From Actinomycetota bacterium (GTDB taxonomy: Bacteria; Actinomycetota; Actinomycetes; S36-B12), in NCBI GenBank assembly GCA_002737125.1, contig NSHP01000004.1:1-33880 (forward strand): a DNA stretch of 33,880 nucleotides, given 5' to 3'. The notes beneath the pieces were generated by a model. The model had not been told where the DNA came from. It did no database searches and saw only the letters and a list, made by a program, of their open reading frames with translations. The translations under genes and the position numbers were made by a program. Below, piece by piece: positions 10,054 through 19,794 of this stretch. Numbering within the stretch: position 1 is the stretch's first letter; every line of letters starts with the position of its first letter.

Positions 10054-10062
10054 TTAAGTACC

Positions 10063-10096
10063 CCTCGTAGGCGTAAGTGGTGCGAACGGCACGAGG
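10063..10096 (-). promoter_or_regulatory. ahcY leader hairpin covering a candidate Shine-Dalgarno sequence
   Basis: Transcript sense CCUCGU-N22-ACGAGG followed by GGUACUUAAAUG; the 3' arm contains the GAGG of the candidate SD (GAGGGG). Competing GUGC/GCAC helix lies inside. Confidence 0.35.
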
Positions 10097-10194
10097 CTTC
10101 GTTGGTTCGCCAGGCAAGGAAGGTCGCGATGGGAACCAGGGCTCCGGACCATGACGACGGTTGTATTGTGCCACATCATCAAGATAAGGCAAAT

Positions 10195-11109
10195 CTAACG
10201 CGCCCGGTCCAGATCGGGCTCGATGAACACATAGCGCGCTGTTGGCACCGCCGCCCTAAGCGCCAACTCTGCCTCATTGATACCGGCTGCGATACCAGCC
10301 GCCGTTTCACTTTGACTAATCGCAATTTTTGCCGCGACTAGCAACTCATCTGGGCCCACGTGCACCGTGCGCAGATGGATAACCCGCTCAACCAAAGGTG
10401 CCGACTCTAGGGCAGCTCGAATGGACGCCACCTCTTCTGGCAGCGCACTTTCACCGACCAGCATCGTGGCCATCTCCATCGCCAAGAAGATGGCGATAAC
10501 AACCAGCAAGGTGCCGACCGCCATGGCGCCAACCGCATCCCAGCGACCATCACCGGTAATGACAGCCATCCCCACACCGATCAATGCGAACACCAGACCC
10601 ACGAGCGCACCTAAATCTTCGAGTAAAATCACTGGCAGTTCGGGCTGCCTCGCATCCTTGACAAAATTCGCAAGTGACCTTTTACCGCGTGATTTATTTG
10701 CTTCACGCAGCGCGGTGCGAAAGGAAACTGCCTCGAGGCCAATGGCGATAACTAGAACTAGTACCGCAATCCACCAATCGTTTAGTGGTTCGGGGCGCTG
10801 CCATTTATGAAGCCCTTCATACAGTGAGAAAAGTCCACCGATGAGGAAAAGCACCACCGCAACAATGAATCCATAGACGAATCGACGACGGCCATATCCA
10901 AATGGGTGCTTTTCATCGGCGGGCTTCTGCGAGCGCTTATTTCCGACCAGCAGCAGCACCTGATTACTCGAGTCAGCCACCGAGTGGATGGCCTCTGACA
11001 GCATCGAGGAGGATCCGGTGAAGAAAAAGGCAATAAATTTACTTATCGCGATGCCAACATTGGCCATCAACGCGGCGATAACCGCCTTCTTGCCACCCTC
11101 GGTGCTCAT
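10195..11109 (-). CDS. Cation diffusion facilitator family transporter
   Basis: SSSMLSEAIHSVADSSNQVLLLVGNKRSQKPADEKHPFGYGRRRFVYGF typical of CDF transporters; several TM segments and a cytoplasmic C-terminal domain. Confidence 0.92.
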   Translation of the reverse strand: MSTEGGKKAVIAALMANVGIAISKFIAFFFTGSSSMLSEAIHSVADSSNQVLLLVGNKRSQKPADEKHPFGYGRRRFVYGFIVAVVLFLIGGLFSLYEGLHKWQRPEPLNDWWIAVLVLVIAIGLEAVSFRTALREANKSRGKRSLANFVKDARQPELPVILLEDLGALVGLVFALIGVGMAVITGDGRWDAVGAMAVGTLLVVIAIFLAMEMATMLVGESALPEEVASIRAALESAPLVERVIHLRTVHVGPDELLVAAKIAISQSETAAGIAAGINEAELALRAAVPTARYVFIEPDLDRAR

Positions 11110-11120
11110 CTACGCTGCCC

Positions 11121-12203
11121 CTAACGCACGGTGGATTGGACTATGGCAACCAAACCGTCAGCCTCAACATGGGCATCTGGATCACCAGCCGCCATCACGG
11201 CAGCGGTGCCCGGACGCAAAGTGATCTCCGCCGCATCCGAAACTACCCGAGCGGTGCCCTCGATTAGCAGCAAAATGCGATAAGCGCCCATCGGGATGCG
11301 CTCGGAGCCTTCGGTGAGCATGCGCACCACGAAAGGCGAGTTCACCGGCCACAAGATATCTCCGTACACCGATCGGACTATCTGCGGGTCAAGATCTGGG
11401 CAAAGTGCATCAACCGCACGATCCACAAACACCGGCTTGCTGGTCAACCCAAGTCGAATCACATTGTCACTAGAAGTCATCACCTCAAGCCCGATGCCGC
11501 GAATGTAACTGTGCGGCACCCCTGCTGGCACGTACACCGCTTCACCAGCGGCAAGGCTCAAATAGTCAAGCAGCACGGTCACCAGGGCCCCTGGATCATT
11601 GGGGTAATTCTCGGCTACCGTCGAGTAGGCCGCCACTTCAGCCGCGGGTAGGCCTGCCTCCCTGGTGGCGGCCTCGAGTGCTGAAATTCGCTCATTTGTT
11701 CCAATTGCCAGCAGGGCATTAATAGCACCACCTGGGTCATCAGCCTTGAGTCGCGCTATCGCAGCGTGGGCTCCGGTCAGCTGTTTGAGTACAGCAACTA
11801 CCTGGTCACGATCACGCCAACCGGCAAAAGCCTCGAAGGGCTTTAAGGCAATAAGCATCTCAGTTTTCTCGAATGGATCACTTAGTACCCGAGGTGCACC
11901 AGGTACCTGCTGCGCTTGCCAGCCAGCAGCAGCGACCGCCAATTGGGGATGCACCTGCACACTTAGTGGTCGCGCCGCCGCAAGGATCTTGACCAAGAGC
12001 GGAATCGCCGCGATATCAAATTTATCCGCGAGGACTTCGCCGGTTTCATCGCCGTCAGCATCAACAAGCGGCGACGGGCCACCTGGGTGTACCCCGAACC
12101 ACAATTCGGCCTGCGGGCCTGCGGTGTGCTCACCGGCCCACGGGGCTAGGCCATCGGTAATACCCCAGTCATAATCTTTAATCGCACCGCGAATAACGAG
12201 CAT
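11121..12203 (-). CDS. manA: Mannose-6-phosphate isomerase, class I
   Basis: IKDYDWG, AELWFGVHPGGPS, LLVKILAAARPLSVQVHP, GEAVYVPAGVPHSYIRGIGLEVMTSSDNVIRLGLTSK. Confidence 0.95.
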   Translation of the reverse strand: MLVIRGAIKDYDWGITDGLAPWAGEHTAGPQAELWFGVHPGGPSPLVDADGDETGEVLADKFDIAAIPLLVKILAAARPLSVQVHPQLAVAAAGWQAQQVPGAPRVLSDPFEKTEMLIALKPFEAFAGWRDRDQVVAVLKQLTGAHAAIARLKADDPGGAINALLAIGTNERISALEAATREAGLPAAEVAAYSTVAENYPNDPGALVTVLLDYLSLAAGEAVYVPAGVPHSYIRGIGLEVMTSSDNVIRLGLTSKPVFVDRAVDALCPDLDPQIVRSVYGDILWPVNSPFVVRMLTEGSERIPMGAYRILLLIEGTARVVSDAAEITLRPGTAAVMAAGDPDAHVEADGLVAIVQSTVR

Positions 12204-12205
12204 GC

Positions 12206-12391
12206 TCAGCCCTGATCCGCTGAATCCAGCAACATGATCGGGATACCGTCCAATACCTCAAAGCGCACATCACACTTGGTGCAGGCGATCTGACCGCTTA
12301 GCTCATCGGCGGCTACAGGTGCATGTTGCGGACACGGGCAAGCCAATACAGCCCACAAAGCTGAACTTAAACCCAGCGGCCCGACACTCAT
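12206..12391 (-). CDS. Trm112-like small zinc-ribbon protein
   Basis: 61 aa with VLACPCPQHAPV...IACTKCDVRFEVLDGIPIMLLD; sits between manA and manB as in other actinobacteria. Confidence 0.8.
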   Translation of the reverse strand: MSVGPLGLSSALWAVLACPCPQHAPVAADELSGQIACTKCDVRFEVLDGIPIMLLDSADQG

Positions 12392-13818
12392 GCCACGCCC
12401 CCTCGCATTATTACAAGCACCTCATCGCGTATCTGCTCCATGACAGCCACCTCGTCTGCTTCAACATTTAGTCGAAGTAATGGTTCAGTATTACTCGGAC
12501 GTACGTTAAACCACCACGTGGGCGCCGTGATAGTTAAACCATCAAGATCATCGGTTTCTATACCACCACCGGTGTCGTAAGCATTGCGAATTGCCAGAGT
12601 CGCCGCCGCCTGGTCTACTACGTCAGTGTTGATCTCACCACTGCTTGCATATCTGTCATATGACTTGAGCAGACTCGACATCGTGGTTCCTTCGGGAGTC
12701 TCACCAAGCGCCGCAATCGCGTAGAGCGCCGCCAACATCCCCGAATCGGCACGCCAGAAATCTCGGAAGTAGAAGTGGCCCGAATGCTCACCACCAAAAA
12801 CCGCATTCGTCTCGGCCATTTTCGTTTTTATGAATGAGTGACCCACGCGGGTGCGCACCGGCGTACCACCACATTCCGCAATGACTTCAGGTACCGCCTT
12901 CGACGTAATCAAGTTGTGAATAATAATCGAGCCTGGATGCTTCGCTAGTTCCCGTGCCGCTATCAGCGCGGTCAAAGTTGATGGACTGACGATTTCACCG
13001 CGTTCGTCAATTACAAAACACCGGTCAGCATCACCATCAAAAGCCAAACCAAGATCGGCTCCAACCTCGCGAACCCGCTTTTGCAGATCAACCAAGTTCG
13101 CCGGATCAATCGGATTGGCTTCGTGATTTGGGAACGAGCCGTCAAGTTCAAAGAACATCTCATCGATGGTCAGCGGCAGGCGTGGCAACCCCGCGGTCTC
13201 CCCAAGAACCGCTGGCACGGTGTAGCCGCCCATACCGTTACCGGCATCAACTACCACGTGCAGTGGGCGCACGCCCGACACGTCAACAAGATTGCGAAGG
13301 AATAGTGCGTAGTCGGCCAATAAATCCTGACGGCGCAACTGCCCCAATGGACCAACAAAGGCCGGAATCCCATTTTCGACCAGCAGGCGGATCTCTCGAA
13401 GGCCGGTGTCTTGGCCGACGGGTGCCGCACCAGCGCGACAAAGTTTGATGCCGTTGTACTTAGCCGGGTTGTGACTGGCCGTAAACATGGCACCGGGGAT
13501 ACCAAGTGCGCCAGACGCGTAGTACAGACCATCGGTGCTAGCTAAACCGATTTCAATAACATCGCACCCTTGCTCACACACCCCCTGCGCGAACGCAGCA
13601 ACTAGGTCTGGCCCAGATGGCCGCATATCGTGGCCAATTGCAATCACTCCAGGCCCACCATCGCGCACCGCGGCCCGGACTACCCGAACAAAAGCCGCAC
13701 CAACCGCATGGGCAAGATTCTCGTCCAGTTGCTCGGGATATACCCCTCGGACGTCATAGGCCTTAATCACGGCAGCTAGCGTGGCCCCGGAAAAGGTCGT
13801 TGAGTCCAAGTTGCTCAT
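12388..13818 (-). CDS. manB: Phosphomannomutase/phosphoglucomutase
   Basis: KAYDVRGVYPEQLDENLA, AMFTASHNPAKYNGIKLCR, LAFDGDADRCFVIDERGE, FGGEHSGHFYFRDF, RPSNTEPLLRLNVEA. Confidence 0.95.
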   Translation of the reverse strand: MSNLDSTTFSGATLAAVIKAYDVRGVYPEQLDENLAHAVGAAFVRVVRAAVRDGGPGVIAIGHDMRPSGPDLVAAFAQGVCEQGCDVIEIGLASTDGLYYASGALGIPGAMFTASHNPAKYNGIKLCRAGAAPVGQDTGLREIRLLVENGIPAFVGPLGQLRRQDLLADYALFLRNLVDVSGVRPLHVVVDAGNGMGGYTVPAVLGETAGLPRLPLTIDEMFFELDGSFPNHEANPIDPANLVDLQKRVREVGADLGLAFDGDADRCFVIDERGEIVSPSTLTALIAARELAKHPGSIIIHNLITSKAVPEVIAECGGTPVRTRVGHSFIKTKMAETNAVFGGEHSGHFYFRDFWRADSGMLAALYAIAALGETPEGTTMSSLLKSYDRYASSGEINTDVVDQAAATLAIRNAYDTGGGIETDDLDGLTITAPTWWFNVRPSNTEPLLRLNVEADEVAVMEQIRDEVLVIMRGGVA

Positions 13819-13859
13819 GGGCTCAGGCTATCTAAGTGCGGCTTTCACCAACACCGCTG

Positions 13860-14276
13860 CTACCTAGGTTCGAAATCCTCATCAAAAAGCTGATCCAAAG
13901 GCACCTCTGGTAATTCAACACTCGTCAACATGCGTAGGTGGCCGCGACGCGCTACTTCGACCGACCCACTAGGCAAAGGCGGCGGCTCCGCATCTGGTTG
14001 ATACCTGGGCCGCGCGGCTTCGCGCACGGCATTTGCCAAGGCTTCGAGATCATCACTTGTCGGCTTAAGGGCATCAGGATCGGGTGTAATCCTGACAATC
14101 TCCCAGCCGATTGGTGCGGTCATCCGTTCACTATGCATCTGGCATAGGTCGTAGCAATGAGGCTCAGCATAAGTTGCCAGCGGACCGAGCACCGCTGTTG
14201 AGTCGGCATATACGTAGGTAAGAGTTGACGACGCCGCGCCATTACATGATGGCTTCGAACAACGACGACGACTCAC
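13860..14276 (-). CDS. DUF3499 family protein
   Basis: VSRRRCSKPSCNGAASSTLTYVYADSTAVLGPLATYAEPHCYDLCQMHSERMTAPIGWEIVRI; GTG at 14276 preferred over the ORF-track start at 14339. Confidence 0.85.
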   Translation of the reverse strand: MSRRRCSKPSCNGAASSTLTYVYADSTAVLGPLATYAEPHCYDLCQMHSERMTAPIGWEIVRITPDPDALKPTSDDLEALANAVREAARPRYQPDAEPPPLPSGSVEVARRGHLRMLTSVELPEVPLDQLFDEDFEPR

Positions 14277-14351
14277 GACGGCAACGTAGCCCGACCGGCA
14301 CCCCGTTTTCGTGCGGCGCGCCGCACTAACTGAGAGCAAACCAGCCAGCCA

Positions 14352-15839
14352 TCAGCGCACCGTGACGCCGGAATCTTGTTCGGCGGCCGGAACAGTGACC
14401 TCGGTGCGTAGCGGGGCCCACGGATACCCGGTGATCAAGTCGCCATAGCGGGAGCGCTCGCGTACTCGGTGAGCGAGCAAAATTGGGCCTGAATCACCCG
14501 TAGGCGTCACCACGGCGGTGAACCAATCAATACCCGCAGGTGGGCGAAGCGCAATGAACTTAACTTGGCCAGCGGGCACGTTGATGCGCTGCGGCGCCGT
14601 CGCCACTGACACCTCACGTCGGCCGCTATATGGCAACAAGACCACATCTATACTCACCGCTTCAAGGGGTGCGGTAATCGCCAGCCGCACATCTGTTGCC
14701 GCTCTAACCGGTAGCCCGCTGACCGCCGCTGGGCCGTCAAACGGCTGCGCCCCTGACGTGAACGACGTATCCTCCTGCTTTTGCTTGTCACCAAAGAATT
14801 GCCGCATACCCGCAACTATCGGTTGATCTGAAGTCAACTCCAAAGTCACCGGTTGCCCACCGGTCGCCGTTGACATATCCACACTGATTACCGTGCCGGC
14901 CGGCACTTGGACGCGGTCACGCTTGACCGGTGCGAAAGTGCCGATTGACGAGATGATGCGAATATTGACAATAGCATCGTCCTCACCGGGAGCCACCACC
15001 GAAAGCACCCGCGCACCCTGACCCGGGAGCACTCCTGGCACATATACCGTGGTGGCGGGCGCCGCCGCGGGCGAAATCCAGTCAGCGCCAACAGATTGCA
15101 ATCCTGACATTTGCTGGTCGTCAATCGCAGCGCCAATACGCCCGGTGCGCGCGATCACATGAAATGCCGTGCTCTTCTCGCCCGGAGTAAGTGCATCGAG
15201 GCGCACTGCCAATCGTGAACCAGGTGGTACTACTAGCCCGCGACCACCCGGTGCATCCAGTAAACCACCCGTACCATAAATCAGAACGTCTACAACGGCA
15301 GCATTTTCATCCGGATTGACGAGCACCACGCGGGTTTGTCGACCAACTACTGATCCTCCACCAACGAACCAGAATTCAGACGCAGCGGGCGCACAAGCGG
15401 TACTAGCCAGCCCGCGGCCGGTGCCGCGCGGATCACGCCCCCACTGATCAGCGATGAAACCTGGTGCGTACGAGCCCACAGCGATCGCTCTAATTGGTGG
15501 CAACTTCTCGCCAAAAGCATCGATCTCCACCTGCCCGCCCGGGCCCACGATCGCCGCCTCGGCAGAAGTCTTACCGGGCAAGGTCTCAAGCCGCGCGCTG
15601 CCGGAGCCGGCGTCTTGGCCGGGCTGGCCGGGCACCACGGCTGCCGTAACCCGAACACCGAGTTCAGCATTTGCACCAGGCTCCGGGCAGATTAGCACCG
15701 ACGAGCCGATTGGTTCGATCGCAAGTGGAGGCGGCTCAGCAATGGGCGTGCGCAGTTGAATAAACCAGCCGCCGGCAACCACTAAAGCGGTGATAGCGAT
15801 CGAAATAACTAAAACGCGAGCTGAGCGCAACTTGTTCAT
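14352..15839 (-). CDS. DUF5719-like secreted or membrane-anchored protein
   Basis: One N-terminal TM/signal segment (VLVISIAITALVVAGGWFIQL) and a long extracytoplasmic beta-rich region; 4-bp overlap with the GT2 gene upstream. Confidence 0.75.
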   Translation of the reverse strand: MNKLRSARVLVISIAITALVVAGGWFIQLRTPIAEPPPLAIEPIGSSVLICPEPGANAELGVRVTAAVVPGQPGQDAGSGSARLETLPGKTSAEAAIVGPGGQVEIDAFGEKLPPIRAIAVGSYAPGFIADQWGRDPRGTGRGLASTACAPAASEFWFVGGGSVVGRQTRVVLVNPDENAAVVDVLIYGTGGLLDAPGGRGLVVPPGSRLAVRLDALTPGEKSTAFHVIARTGRIGAAIDDQQMSGLQSVGADWISPAAAPATTVYVPGVLPGQGARVLSVVAPGEDDAIVNIRIISSIGTFAPVKRDRVQVPAGTVISVDMSTATGGQPVTLELTSDQPIVAGMRQFFGDKQKQEDTSFTSGAQPFDGPAAVSGLPVRAATDVRLAITAPLEAVSIDVVLLPYSGRREVSVATAPQRINVPAGQVKFIALRPPAGIDWFTAVVTPTGDSGPILLAHRVRERSRYGDLITGYPWAPLRTEVTVPAAEQDSGVTVR

Positions 15840-18800
15840 CGGATCATCACATTTGATTGGGTTGCTAAACCGGGCTCAATTCTGGAGTTGGACTGAGGTG
15901 CAATATCAACGTTCACATCTGGGTCATCTGGGTCGGGGTCGCGGCGTTGCCGCGCTGGGAGTGCGAGTACGACCAACACGAATAAGACCATGAACTGCAA
16001 CCACAACCAAAGTGTGCGCTGACCTTGATCGAAACTGATCACGACCTGACCGCTACCTGCGGGCGATGTGAATCCTTGTGACCAGCCAAGTTGGCCAGTT
16101 GGCACCTGCGCCGCGAGTTCTTGTTGCGGCGATACAGCTGTGCCAACCACGGTTGCGCGCCAACCCGGAGCTGCCACGGCGCCGACAATAAGTTCGCGAC
16201 CAGCCGGCCCGGTAGCAATTACTTGATCCAGATACGGATCAATACCAACCCAAGCGGCACCCGCCGGCGCAACCACGACAGCTAATGGCGTCGCCTTCGT
16301 ACCGGTTACCAGGCGCGCCCGTGAAGTAATCCCGGCAACCCGCCAAAGGACTTCACCGCTGGCACTTGCTAACCGGCGCAAGCCAGGCTCGCCGTCCAAG
16401 ACAGGTACTAACGACTTTGAAGTGCCTGCCGCCAAGAGCACATAGCGCACCCCGTAGCCGGCGAGCTCCGCAACTTCGTCGCCACCACGCCCTGAAGCCA
16501 AGCCGGCAACCAGCGGGTCAATTGCCGCCCACACCTCACCAGGTGGGGCCGCATCGGCATCTCCGAGGCTAGGCCCGGCGCCGTTTACCAATGTGTACTG
16601 CACTGCACCATCGCGATCTTGTCGCAGCACCAAAGTTCGCGGTGCCTGACCACCTAGTGCATCGGCTTCAACAAATGCCGGCACCGCCGCAAATGACGCC
16701 TTGCGCAAAAGTCCATCGGCAACCGAGAACCAATAAACCCCAGAGAGCACCGGAGCGAAAACGGCAACTACAACAACAAAGACGATGAAAGGTTGACCGA
16801 CGTTGAAACTGACACCAACCATGCGCTCACGCAGGCCATCGGTGGCGATACTCGCAGCCAGGATCAACGCAGCACTTAGTACCAAAGTCGCACCACCGGG
16901 CCAAGTGCGAATTGCCGTGACCGAGTCAATCGGGGTCACCGAGATAACCGTTTGAAGTACCCCAACTACCAACGCACAGCCCGCCACCGCCCAACAGGCC
17001 AGGATGTAGGGTGCTCGATTTTGGCGCAGGAGCGCGGCGAACCCAGCCACAATTAATCCGGCGGTAACCCAAAGTGGCGTCATGCCCGGGCCACCGGGGT
17101 GGAGCAATAGCACGTCGACCGCATTAATAGTCGGGTCGCTAAGCGCGGAACTTTCGATACCAGGCTGCAAAAGGAATTCGGCCGGATGTGTGATCAGCCC
17201 AAGGGACCACGGCATCAACAACACGATTGGCGCGAATAAGGCAAGTGCTAGCCGGCGGATCACCAGCCATGGACTTTCGCCCGTTCTCAAAATTAGCAGC
17301 ACACTAAATGCCGTGCCGAGGGCAACAGCAATTAGCCACGTAAAGGGGAGCACCGCTGCGAGTGCAGCGAGAAGTAGTGCGGTGCCGGCCGCGCGCCGGA
17401 AGGTACCGCGGCTACCGACAATCCGCACAAATGACCTGACAACAAATGGCAACAAGATGGCGGCGATGACGGTGCCGATTCGGCCACTTGAAAGGGCGCC
17501 GGTGAGCGCCGGAACCAGCGCATACGAGGCAGCCGCCCAAATACGGACCGCACGACCTGCGATTAGCCCCCGCGTCGCGAAATACATGCTCCATGCGGCA
17601 AGTGGTATACCGAGCACGACGATGACCGTCACGGCCAATTGAGCTTTGCCTAACAGCAGAAATGCGAGACCGAATATCAACATCAAGTACGGCGCTGCCG
17701 GTGCAATGGAACCAGGCCCAATATTGTGCCAAGCCTCGCTATAGGTGCCCCAAAGGTCGCTGGCCCCCGGTAAACTCGGCAACAGTGCACCGCCTTGCAG
17801 GACGCCGTCGCCCCACCACATGTTGCGCATCGCGATCAGCGCGAAGAGCGTCAACACGAAAATGAATAGCACACTTGGTCTGATTAGTGCCCGCCTAAAT
17901 AAGCTCGGACCTGATGAATCCAAATAGGCCGCATCGTCATCAACTGGCCCAGAATCAATTGCACTCACTGAGGCACTGAGTGCGGCGCTACTAGTAGTTG
18001 CGATCCCGGCCATGAGTTCAAGACCCTGACGAAGTTGTGCCCAAGCACTTGGACGCAAAGCGCGGATCACCGAGTAAGGCTCGGTCGCAGTACGGGCACT
18101 AAGCCGGCGCGAGGCACGTAGGCGAGCCGGGTGAAGCGCGACATCTAATACGGCGCCGACTTCATCACGAGCCGCATCAAAATCTTTACCTAGCAGGTAT
18201 ACGACCGAACGCACCGCGCTGACGACACAGAGGCGCAATGCAAGAAATGGACTCGCGACCACAGAGGTATGCGCGAGCAATACGTGCACCGCAGCCTCCC
18301 GGTCAATGCGATGCGGGCGCGGGGCAAAGTCTTCGGCCCGGCGTCCGTGCGCCGCCGCCTCCCGGTGATGAAGAACCGCGTTGGTCACAATCAATACCCG
18401 TTCACCAGCTAGGTGGGCGCGCCAGCAAAAGTCGACATCGTCACGAAATAATGGCAAGGCGCGATCAAATCCATCGAGGCGCTGCCAAACCTCGCGGCGC
18501 ACCAACATGCCGGCCGAGCTAACAGCCAAGACATCACGTACCCCATCGTGCTGGCCTTGGTCATGCTCTCGACGCTCCAAGCCCGTGTACCGACGCCCCG
18601 AGCTCGTGATGCTGACACCAACTTCGAGCAGCAATCGCCGGTCGTGCCACCCAAGAATCTTCGGGCCAAGAATTGACGCGCTCGGATTGTCATCAGCCGT
18701 ATTGAGTAATGCCTCAAGACAGGCAAGGTCAGCGGCGCTGTCATCGTGCAGTAACCAAAGCCATTCAACAAGTTCTTCAACCGGCTCATCACTTGGTGCA

Positions 18801-19204
18801 ACCCGCACTTGACCAACGTGGGCAACTCCCGCACGAACCGCGTCGCCAAAACCCAGCTTGGAGTCAGCGGCCACCACCCGATCTGAGCCGAATGCGGCGC
18901 GAAGTTGACTCAGGCTGCCATCGGTAGAACCCGTGTCGACACCGACGACGGCCTCGGGAGGGCGGGTCTGCGCGGCAAGGTTTGTCAGTGCTGCTGGCAG
19001 CCAGATCGCGCCCTCGTGGCTAACGAGTACCGCAGTTACATGATGATGGCGGCGCGGCAGCCCGGGCACGTACACGACTTCAAATTCGTCTTCCATGCTG
19101 AACCACTCGGTGGTCAGCTCGTCGGTGCTACTTGGCTGGCCGCCCACTTGGTTCTCGTCGATCTGGTTCCGGTCAATTTGGTTCTCGTCCATCTGGCCCG
19201 CCAC
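15836..19204 (-). CDS. Large glycosyltransferase family 2 protein with multi-TM C-terminal region
   Basis: 1122 aa; GT-A half (VTAVLVSHEGAIWLPAALTNLAAQTRPPEAVVGVDTGSTDGS..., WLWLLHDDSAADLACLEALL, LDGFDRALPLFRDDVDFCWRAHLAGERVLIV) then many TM helices. Confidence 0.9.
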   Translation of the reverse strand: MAGQMDENQIDRNQIDENQVGGQPSSTDELTTEWFSMEDEFEVVYVPGLPRRHHHVTAVLVSHEGAIWLPAALTNLAAQTRPPEAVVGVDTGSTDGSLSQLRAAFGSDRVVAADSKLGFGDAVRAGVAHVGQVRVAPSDEPVEELVEWLWLLHDDSAADLACLEALLNTADDNPSASILGPKILGWHDRRLLLEVGVSITSSGRRYTGLERREHDQGQHDGVRDVLAVSSAGMLVRREVWQRLDGFDRALPLFRDDVDFCWRAHLAGERVLIVTNAVLHHREAAAHGRRAEDFAPRPHRIDREAAVHVLLAHTSVVASPFLALRLCVVSAVRSVVYLLGKDFDAARDEVGAVLDVALHPARLRASRRLSARTATEPYSVIRALRPSAWAQLRQGLELMAGIATTSSAALSASVSAIDSGPVDDDAAYLDSSGPSLFRRALIRPSVLFIFVLTLFALIAMRNMWWGDGVLQGGALLPSLPGASDLWGTYSEAWHNIGPGSIAPAAPYLMLIFGLAFLLLGKAQLAVTVIVVLGIPLAAWSMYFATRGLIAGRAVRIWAAASYALVPALTGALSSGRIGTVIAAILLPFVVRSFVRIVGSRGTFRRAAGTALLLAALAAVLPFTWLIAVALGTAFSVLLILRTGESPWLVIRRLALALFAPIVLLMPWSLGLITHPAEFLLQPGIESSALSDPTINAVDVLLLHPGGPGMTPLWVTAGLIVAGFAALLRQNRAPYILACWAVAGCALVVGVLQTVISVTPIDSVTAIRTWPGGATLVLSAALILAASIATDGLRERMVGVSFNVGQPFIVFVVVVAVFAPVLSGVYWFSVADGLLRKASFAAVPAFVEADALGGQAPRTLVLRQDRDGAVQYTLVNGAGPSLGDADAAPPGEVWAAIDPLVAGLASGRGGDEVAELAGYGVRYVLLAAGTSKSLVPVLDGEPGLRRLASASGEVLWRVAGITSRARLVTGTKATPLAVVVAPAGAAWVGIDPYLDQVIATGPAGRELIVGAVAAPGWRATVVGTAVSPQQELAAQVPTGQLGWSQGFTSPAGSGQVVISFDQGQRTLWLWLQFMVLFVLVVLALPARQRRDPDPDDPDVNVDIAPQSNSRIEPGLATQSNVMIR

Positions 19205-19258
19205 CTGCCCACTGTAACCGGCTACAAGTTCGCAGCAGTCAATGCAAGTTTCGGCTGG

Positions 19259-19516
19259 TCAGCCGGCCCGCTTCTTTAGACGACGCCGCTCACGCTCAGA
19301 GAGCCCACCCCAGATACCAAATCGCTCATCTTGCGCCAGGGCGAATTCAAGGCATTCGACCCGAACTTCGCAAGACAGGCAGACTTTCTTGGCTTCGCGG
19401 GTGCTGCCGCCCTTTTCGGGGAAGAACGCCTCCGGATCTGTCTGCGCGCAAAGCGCAAGACCCTGCCATGCCAACTCTTCAACGTCAGAAAGCGGAACTA
19501 ACACCACGTCGCTCAC
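19259..19516 (-). CDS. whiB2: WhiB-family iron-sulfur transcriptional regulator (WhiB2/WhmD-like)
   Basis: 85 aa; ALCAQTDPEAFFPEKGGSTREAKKVCLSCEVRVECLEFALAQDERFGIWGGLSERERRRLKK: four Cys (C...CxxCx5C) and the G(I/V)WGG turn; next to DUF3499-GT2 and fbiA/fbiB as in Mtb. Confidence 0.95.
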   Translation of the reverse strand: MSDVVLVPLSDVEELAWQGLALCAQTDPEAFFPEKGGSTREAKKVCLSCEVRVECLEFALAQDERFGIWGGLSERERRRLKKRAG

Positions 19517-19586
19517 GCGAAGGACCTCCCGACCTTACGAAAACACGTGGTTACTTCTTCGTCACCCACGATGGTAACTGAGGAGT

Positions 19587-19615
19587 ATTACACCGGTGTA
19601 ACTCACATAAGTCAA
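19587..19615 (-). promoter_or_regulatory. Predicted sigma70-type promoter of whiB2 overlapping a palindrome
   Basis: Minus strand: TTGACT (19615-19610), 17-bp spacer, TGTAAT (19592-19587); perfect palindrome TTACACCGGTGTAA at 19588-19601. Confidence 0.65.
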
Positions 19616-19794
19616 GTGAGATTGCGACATATCGGGCAAGAAATACCTAAATTCACCAAAAAAGGCCGATTTTCTTAAAAAGTCACCTGTTTGTCCCCCT
19701 CGAGGAGGCTTGCTTACGGACCTAGCTCACCACAAAAAATACCCGATCGGTTAGCACCACGCCGATGAGTTTTACCACCTGACAGGATGCGATC

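Noticed and set aside
10054-10165. Known SAH riboswitch upstream of ahcY
   Set aside because: The consensus core segments I know (GAGGRGCGYUGC, CAGGCUCG, AACGGCGCUC) could not be aligned; only the SD-hiding hairpin was kept as an observation.
17082-17642. 186-aa plus-strand ORF antisense to the large GT2 gene (also 8009-8599, 11665-12174, 6619-7098)
   Set aside because: Shadow ORFs of well-supported minus-strand genes; no recognisable protein family.
19588-19601. Canonical BldD box at whiB2
   Set aside because: The palindrome has a two-base centre (ACACCGGTGT) whereas the BldD consensus has a single central W; spacing does not match.
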